Positions 24,990 to 29,188 of a stretch of DNA of 29,188 nt are shown here, piece by piece. The stretch comes from Planctomycetota bacterium (GTDB lineage Bacteria > Planctomycetota > PUPC01 > JACPCR01), in contig JASLXP010000808.1 of assembly GCA_030740295.1 (NCBI GenBank), forward strand, positions 1-29,188. The letters are read 5' to 3'. Position 1 is the first letter of the stretch. Each line of letters starts with the position of its first letter. The position numbers and the translations under genes are program-made. Under the pieces are notes generated by a model. The model was not told the origin of the DNA, searched no databases, and worked only from the letters and a program-made list of their open reading frames with translations.

Positions 24990-25907
24990 ATGAGAAAGCA
25001 AGCGTCTGAAGAGGGTCGTGCATACTTCGAAAAACTTCATGAAACGCCGTCATTCGGCACGCACGGTTTCGATCTTGATGGCCTGCGCCAGGGCATGGGC
25101 TCGCGCCGTGAGCCCACTTTTCCGGGAGTCCGGCTCAAGAAAGTCGATGCAGCGGGAGTTCCTTCTGAATGGGTCATGGCTGATGGCACAGATACCGACA
25201 TCCGAATGCTCTACCTCCATGGTGGCGGGTACATTTCCGGATCGGGAGCTTATTATCTTGCACTGGCTGCACGAATCTCTGCTGCTGCAAAGTGCGCGGT
25301 TCTCTTGCCGGATTATCGATTAGGACCGGAGCATCCATTTCCGGCCGGTCTCGATGATTGCGTGAGTGCATTTGAGTGGATGAAAAGGTCCGGCCCGCAC
25401 CATCAGTCAGAAGCAAAGTCCACCTTTATCAGCGGGGATTCCGCGGGAGGGGGGCTGACCCTGGCTGCTCTGTTGAAGCTGAGAGATGAGGGGAAGCCGC
25501 TGCCGACTGGCGCAATTCCAATTTCGCCTTTTGCAGATCTCACACTGGCCGGCGATTCACTCGTAACAGAAGGCGATCTCGATCCAATCATGCATCCGAA
25601 GTGCCTGCCGGATTTCGTGAACCGGTATCTGGGAGACGCAGATGCGCGCCATCCCCTTGTCTCCCCGGGTTTCGGGGATTACGCCGATATTCCGCCTCTG
25701 CTCATTCAGGTGGGTGAACACGAAATCATTCGCGACGACAGTGTCATGGTCGCGGCCCAGGCCGAAGATGCAGGTGTCGATGTTACTCTCGAGGTGTGGC
25801 CGGGCATGTTTCATGTGTTCCAGTCACACGAGCCGCTGCTGCCGGAAGGGCGGGAAGCGATTGGGCACATCGGTGAATTTGTGAAGAAATGCATGCGGGT
25901 CGCTTAG
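24990..25907 (+). CDS. HSL-family alpha/beta hydrolase (esterase or lactonase)
   Basis: 305-residue soluble hydrolase of the hormone-sensitive-lipase group (alpha/beta hydrolase fold 3), similar in layout to monoterpene epsilon-lactone hydrolases and bacterial carboxylesterases. Seen: the oxyanion-hole motif HGGGY at ~75, nucleophile Ser151 in GDSAGG, DYRLGPEHPFPAGLDD typical of the family, and catalytic His275 in PGMFHVF. The position usually held by the catalytic Asp reads GEHEIIRDDS (His244-Glu245), so Glu245 or Asp249 may serve as the acid. No signal peptide. The start is ATG 24990, without a clear ribosome-binding site, divergent from the PL22-like gene. The TAG stop overlaps the stop codon of purF on the other strand (shared TTAG at 25904-25907). 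Natural substrate unknown; acetyl or other esters on glycans would fit the neighbourhood. Confidence 0.85.
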   Translation: MRKQASEEGRAYFEKLHETPSFGTHGFDLDGLRQGMGSRREPTFPGVRLKKVDAAGVPSEWVMADGTDTDIRMLYLHGGGYISGSGAYYLALAARISAAAKCAVLLPDYRLGPEHPFPAGLDDCVSAFEWMKRSGPHHQSEAKSTFISGDSAGGGLTLAALLKLRDEGKPLPTGAIPISPFADLTLAGDSLVTEGDLDPIMHPKCLPDFVNRYLGDADARHPLVSPGFGDYADIPPLLIQVGEHEIIRDDSVMVAAQAEDAGVDVTLEVWPGMFHVFQSHEPLLPEGREAIGHIGEFVKKCMRVA

Positions 25908-27325
25908 AGGCCCGCGTCATCCTGGTCTTCCGGATGTTCCAGCATTTCCTTGGTCTGATTCGGATCGATCTGCACGGGATAGTCGCCAGAGAAGCAGGCG
26001 TGGCAGTAATCCTTCTGTTCATCCGGAACGCATGAAAGCATTCCTTCCACAGAGAGATAGCCCATGCTGTCGACGTCTAGCATCTTGGCGATATCGGCGA
26101 CCTCACGTTCGTTAGCGATGAGTTCTTCTTTCGTCGGAAAATCGATCCCATAGAAGCAGGGATTCTTAATCGGTGGGCAACTGACCCGCAGATGAATTTC
26201 TTTCGGGCCGACTTCACGGAGTTGCTTGATCTTTTCGAGCGTCGTCACTCCGCGTACCACGGAATCATCCACAACGATTACTCGCTTGTCTCGGATCACC
26301 TCTTCCACCGTATTGAGTTTCATGTTCACCTTGCGGCCGCGGTCTTTAGCATCGGGGTCAATAAAGGTGCGACCCACGTAGTGGTTTCTTATGAAACCCT
26401 GGTCGAGAGGTATGCCGGATTCGAGCGCATAGCCCTGGGCCGCGGAGTTGCCCGAGTCCGGCACCGGGAAAACCACATCCGCGTCCACCTCATGTTCGCG
26501 TGCGAGTTGCCGGCCAAGCCGCTGGCGGAACAGGTGAACACTTTCGTCGTTCAGGCGGCTATCGGGCCGGGCAAAGTAAATCTTCTCAAAAATACATTGG
26601 GCGCGATGGTTCTGGGTTTCACCGAAACGGCGGCTGTCCAGTCCCCAGTCATCGATGAACAGCGCCTCTCCCGCTTCGATCTCCCGCACAAATTTTGCGC
26701 CCAGGAGATCGAGCGCACAGGTCTCAGAGGCCACAACGTAAGAGCCTTCCAACATGCCCAGACAGAGGGGGCGAAAACCGTGCGGGTCGCGTACGGCAAC
26801 CAGCTCACGGGGGGTGAGGATCAGCAGGCAAAAGGCGCCCTTTATCTCTTGAACCGCTTGAAGAATGGCGGACCGATTTTCATTAAAGCCCGGCCTGGCG
26901 ATCAGGTGGACGATGGTCTCTGTATCGCTGGTCGTCTGAAATATTGATCCGGCTGCCTCAAAATCGCGCCTGAGTACCTGTGCGTTTACCAGCGTTCCGT
27001 TGTGGGCCACCGCGACTTGGCCTCGCCAGTAATCCACCAGGATGGGTTGAGCATTCTGCAAGGTCGGCGAACCGGCCGTTGAGTACCGGACATGCCCGAT
27101 GGCGATCGGGTTGCTCAGCAGGTCCAGATCGGCGCTGTTGAAGACCTCGGAGACCAAGCCCAATCCCCGGTGGATGCGCAGGCGTTCGCGGTTGGAGCTG
27201 ACGATGCCGGCACCCTCCTGTCCACGATGCTGCAGAGTGAACAGGCCCTTAAATGTGAGCTCTACCGCGTCCGGGATATTCCAGACGCCAAAGAGCCCGC
27301 AGGCTTCACGGATCTCTGAGCCCAT
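25904..27325 (-). CDS. purF: Amidophosphoribosyltransferase (PurF)
   Basis: First committed step of purine synthesis: PRPP plus glutamine gives 5-phosphoribosylamine. 473 residues, normal length. Cys9 or Cys10 in EACGLFGVW is the N-terminal nucleophile exposed after removal of a short propeptide. The glutaminase (Ntn) half is complete (LQHRGQEGAG, HVRYSTAGS, HNGTLVN, SDTETI), and the phosphoribosyltransferase half has the PRPP loop VIVVDDSVVRGVT. Cys244, Cys390, Cys441 and Cys444 (YCHAC) match the [4Fe-4S] ligands of the Bacillus subtilis type. ATG 27325 follows argC by 30 bp on the same strand, so argC and purF are probably co-transcribed. The 3' end overlaps the esterase stop codon convergently, with no terminator visible between them. 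Confidence 0.97.
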   Translation of the reverse strand: MGSEIREACGLFGVWNIPDAVELTFKGLFTLQHRGQEGAGIVSSNRERLRIHRGLGLVSEVFNSADLDLLSNPIAIGHVRYSTAGSPTLQNAQPILVDYWRGQVAVAHNGTLVNAQVLRRDFEAAGSIFQTTSDTETIVHLIARPGFNENRSAILQAVQEIKGAFCLLILTPRELVAVRDPHGFRPLCLGMLEGSYVVASETCALDLLGAKFVREIEAGEALFIDDWGLDSRRFGETQNHRAQCIFEKIYFARPDSRLNDESVHLFRQRLGRQLAREHEVDADVVFPVPDSGNSAAQGYALESGIPLDQGFIRNHYVGRTFIDPDAKDRGRKVNMKLNTVEEVIRDKRVIVVDDSVVRGVTTLEKIKQLREVGPKEIHLRVSCPPIKNPCFYGIDFPTKEELIANEREVADIAKMLDVDSMGYLSVEGMLSCVPDEQKDYCHACFSGDYPVQIDPNQTKEMLEHPEDQDDAGL

Positions 27326-27355
27326 GGTTGGCAGCTTGTCAGGCGGGTAGAGGAA

Positions 27356-28393
27356 TCAGAAGAATCTGCGATTGAGAAGGCCTGCTGTTTCGTCCATCCC
27401 GAACAACAGGTTCATGTTCTGCACGGCCTGACCCGACGCGCCCTTAATCATGTTGTCAGTAGCACTGAAAACCATGACCTTATTGGAGCCCGGATCGGCG
27501 AAGATGCTGATGTCGCAGAGATTTGTATCACGCACCCCCTGTAGATCAATCAGACTGGGATCATCGGTGATTCTGACGAATGCTTCGCCCTCATAAAAGT
27601 CTCTGTAGATTGCCAGCACATCGCCCTGCGCCAGCTTTTCGGTGGTATCGAGAAAACTGGTGGAATAGATGCCGCGATCCAGCGGCACGACGTGCGGAAA
27701 AAAGATGACCCGCCGCGGCCGCCCTGAGACCTCTTCGATCACCTGCTCCATCTCCGGCGTGTGGCGATGCGTGCCGAGTTTGTAGCCTTTGACGTTTTCG
27801 TTGCAGTGAACGAACAGGTTTGTCTCGTTGTAGGTACGCCCGGCCCCGCTGAGCCCGGAAAAGGCGTCAATTGGAATGGGCCCGTCCGCGGCCACCCCGG
27901 AGGCCACCAGCGGCGCAATTGCCAGAATCGCAGTGGTGGCGTAACAGCCGGGATTGGCGACCAGGTCAGCGCCCTTGATCTGTTCGCGAAACAACTCAGG
28001 AAGCCCGTATACGGCACGCTCGAGGAGCTCAGGGCAGAGGTGTTCGGTGCCGTAATGGGCTTCATAGGTTTCGGCCGACTTCATTCGAAATTGTGCACCG
28101 ATATCGATGACCTTGCGGCCCGCTTCAAGCAACGGTGGGACAAGTGCCATGACCTCAGGAGTTTTGCTGGCCAGGAAGACAACGTCCGAGCTTTCGATGA
28201 GGCCCTCGGTAGTGACTTCTTCGCAGGTCTGGTCCAGTGTGCCGCGAAGCTTAGGCAAGACTTCCTGGATGTTTCTTCCGGCTGCATGACGCGAGCCGAG
28301 GAATGTTATCTTCGCCTGCGGATGGCCAAGGATGGTTTGAATGAGGCCCTCACCGACCATTCCGGTGGAGCCTATGATGCCGACTTTGATCAT
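27356..28393 (-). CDS. argC: N-acetyl-gamma-glutamyl-phosphate reductase (ArgC)
   Basis: Third step of arginine synthesis: NADPH-dependent reduction of N-acetylglutamyl phosphate to the semialdehyde. 345 residues, as usual for the family. The N-terminal Rossmann motif GIIGSTGMVGEGL binds NADP. Catalytic Cys150 lies in NPGCYATTA. GLSGAGRTYNETN and LGTHRHTPEMEQ are conserved family segments, and the C-terminal FSATDNMIKGASGQAVQNMN is diagnostic. ATG 28393 begins directly after a heptamer-repeat hairpin, with only a weak purine stretch as ribosome-binding site. It is followed by purF after 30 bp. No other arginine or purine genes are in view. Confidence 0.97.
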   Translation of the reverse strand: MIKVGIIGSTGMVGEGLIQTILGHPQAKITFLGSRHAAGRNIQEVLPKLRGTLDQTCEEVTTEGLIESSDVVFLASKTPEVMALVPPLLEAGRKVIDIGAQFRMKSAETYEAHYGTEHLCPELLERAVYGLPELFREQIKGADLVANPGCYATTAILAIAPLVASGVAADGPIPIDAFSGLSGAGRTYNETNLFVHCNENVKGYKLGTHRHTPEMEQVIEEVSGRPRRVIFFPHVVPLDRGIYSTSFLDTTEKLAQGDVLAIYRDFYEGEAFVRITDDPSLIDLQGVRDTNLCDISIFADPGSNKVMVFSATDNMIKGASGQAVQNMNLLFGMDETAGLLNRRFF

Positions 28394-28394
28394 T

Positions 28395-28478
28395 CTTGAT
28401 GAGCAACGAGTAATGAGTAATGAGTAATGAGTAAGAGGCCGCGCTCTTTTTACTCATTACTTATCACTTATTACGTCA
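28395..28478. repeat. Inverted pair of heptamer arrays forming a hairpin
   Basis: The + strand has aatgagt units at ~28404-28432 followed by ttactca, ttactta, tcactta, ttacgtc at ~28450-28478. The two arms are complementary (AGTAATGAGTAA with TTACTCATTACT, plus AAGAG with CTCTT) around a GCCGCG loop. It fills the gap between the last gene (stop at 28482) and argC. It could stop transcription or form an RNA structure just before the argC start, but there is no clean T-run after the stem. Confidence 0.75.
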
Positions 28479-28481
28479 TCC

Positions 28482-29188
28482 TCATTTGAGACACTCTGCG
28501 GGCACGAGCAGCGCCTCCGGGCCTGCCGCCGCGTATGGCGGGACGCCGAGAAGATATATTCCTGCCGCGTCTTCACAACGGCTTATCTGGAAAGACCAGA
28601 CTGAGCCATCCGATCCCTGGGGGACGGAGATGCCAAACTCTTCGCCCGGTGAATAGTTACCCTTCTTGTCGAGAACGGCCTCTCCAGCCGAGTCACGTAT
28701 GATCATTTGGCCCCATCCGTCCGAGGTTGTCATGGCTACGGCAAACGTTTTTGTGCCTTTGGGAACGAAGAAGAATTGTCTGCCCGTGCCACCGATCACG
28801 TGGGCTCGTCCGCCTCGCTTAAGCACCCAGACGTGTGGCCTTTTACCGAAGTCAATGCGTTCGGCCATGCCGCCGCATTCGAAGGTGATCATCGGCAATG
28901 ATCGGGAAAGACCAGCCGCTGCATCAAAATCCGGATTTCGGTAAGTGAGGTCATATGGCTCGTCGCCTTCGACTTTTCCTTCGGCCAGGGGCTTTTCAGT
29001 ATCGATTGCTCGGACTCGATACTTTCCCGTAGCTTTCCGGACGAATCCCGGGTGGACTCGAATGGAGACCTCCTCGCCGCTTTTGGCGCTAAAGAGAAAA
29101 CTGTTTGTGCTTCGATACCTGGGAGTGGCCCTTTCTACGGTCATCACGCCACGCGTATCTGCGGGGATTTTGACCAGCTTGCTCGAAT
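28482..29188 (-). CDS. 3' part of an unrecognised, probably exported protein
   Basis: The frame is open without a stop up to the window edge, so the gene starts beyond 29188 and at least 235 C-terminal residues are here. Internal GTG and ATG codons at 29147 and 29144 are not good starts, because coding character continues upstream of them. The sequence is beta-rich without membrane helices (FLFSAKSGEEVSIRVHP; YRVRAIDTEKPLAEG; GTKTFAVAMTTSDGW), resembling the C-terminal sandwich domains of large secreted glycan-active proteins in PVC bacteria. I do not recognise a catalytic domain. It ends 88 bp before argC on the same strand. Confidence 0.6.
   Translation of the reverse strand, partial: SSKLVKIPADTRGVMTVERATPRYRSTNSFLFSAKSGEEVSIRVHPGFVRKATGKYRVRAIDTEKPLAEGKVEGDEPYDLTYRNPDFDAAAGLSRSLPMITFECGGMAERIDFGKRPHVWVLKRGGRAHVIGGTGRQFFFVPKGTKTFAVAMTTSDGWGQMIIRDSAGEAVLDKKGNYSPGEEFGISVPQGSDGSVWSFQISRCEDAAGIYLLGVPPYAAAGPEALLVPAECLK

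Overview
The window looks like a piece of chromosome from an uncultured, GC-rich, polysaccharide-degrading bacterium. The gene content fits the PVC superphylum (Lentisphaerota, Kiritimatiellota, Verrucomicrobiota or Planctomycetota). It has very long secreted multidomain enzymes, a PL22-like oligogalacturonate lyase, a pair of BatA-like VWA membrane proteins, a giant PQQ-propeller/CBM9 protein, few clear Shine-Dalgarno sites, and gene junctions filled with 7-bp tandem repeats. The phylum is an inference; no rRNA or other lineage marker is present, and no tRNA, CRISPR array, prophage or transposase gene was seen.

Layout: 1-526 is non-coding, with two strong hairpins and a promoter-like TTGACA box. 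527-4297 (+) is a secreted GH42-like glycoside hydrolase with an amidotransferase-like N-terminal domain. It converges on a DapA-family lyase/aldolase (4363-5421, -). A 253-bp nested palindrome (5774-6026) separates that gene from a 1551-residue secreted fusion of a heparinase II/III-like lyase, an FN3 domain and a clan GH-A hydrolase (6044-10699, -). Upstream on the same strand is a fold-III PLP enzyme of the D-threonine aldolase/D-serine dehydratase family (10810-11853, -). A second, inverted copy of the palindrome lies at 11995-12249, and its end encodes the last codons of a small lipoprotein (12236-12619, -).

Next comes a likely operon read right to left. It holds a BatA-like VWA protein (21587-23455), a double-VWA membrane protein (18896-21502) and a roughly 2000-residue exported TPR/beta-propeller/CBM9 protein (12746-18739). 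The MoxR ATPase and DUF58 genes that usually accompany such VWA proteins are absent from the window. Further right are a PL22-like propeller lyase (23819-24940, -), a divergent HSL-family esterase (24990-25907, +), and the housekeeping pair argC-purF (28393-25904, -). purF and the esterase converge with overlapping stop codons. The 3' part of an unrecognised gene runs off the right edge.

Together, the carbohydrate enzymes (GH42-like, heparinase/GH-A fusion, PL22-like) suggest scavenging of uronate-containing glycans. The DapA-family aldolase could work in lysine synthesis or on keto-deoxy sugar acids. The two most unusual features are the VWA/giant-propeller locus and the repeat architecture: heptamer arrays that begin at stop codons or sit where a start signal should be, and a mobile-looking palindrome that supplies a gene's stop codon.
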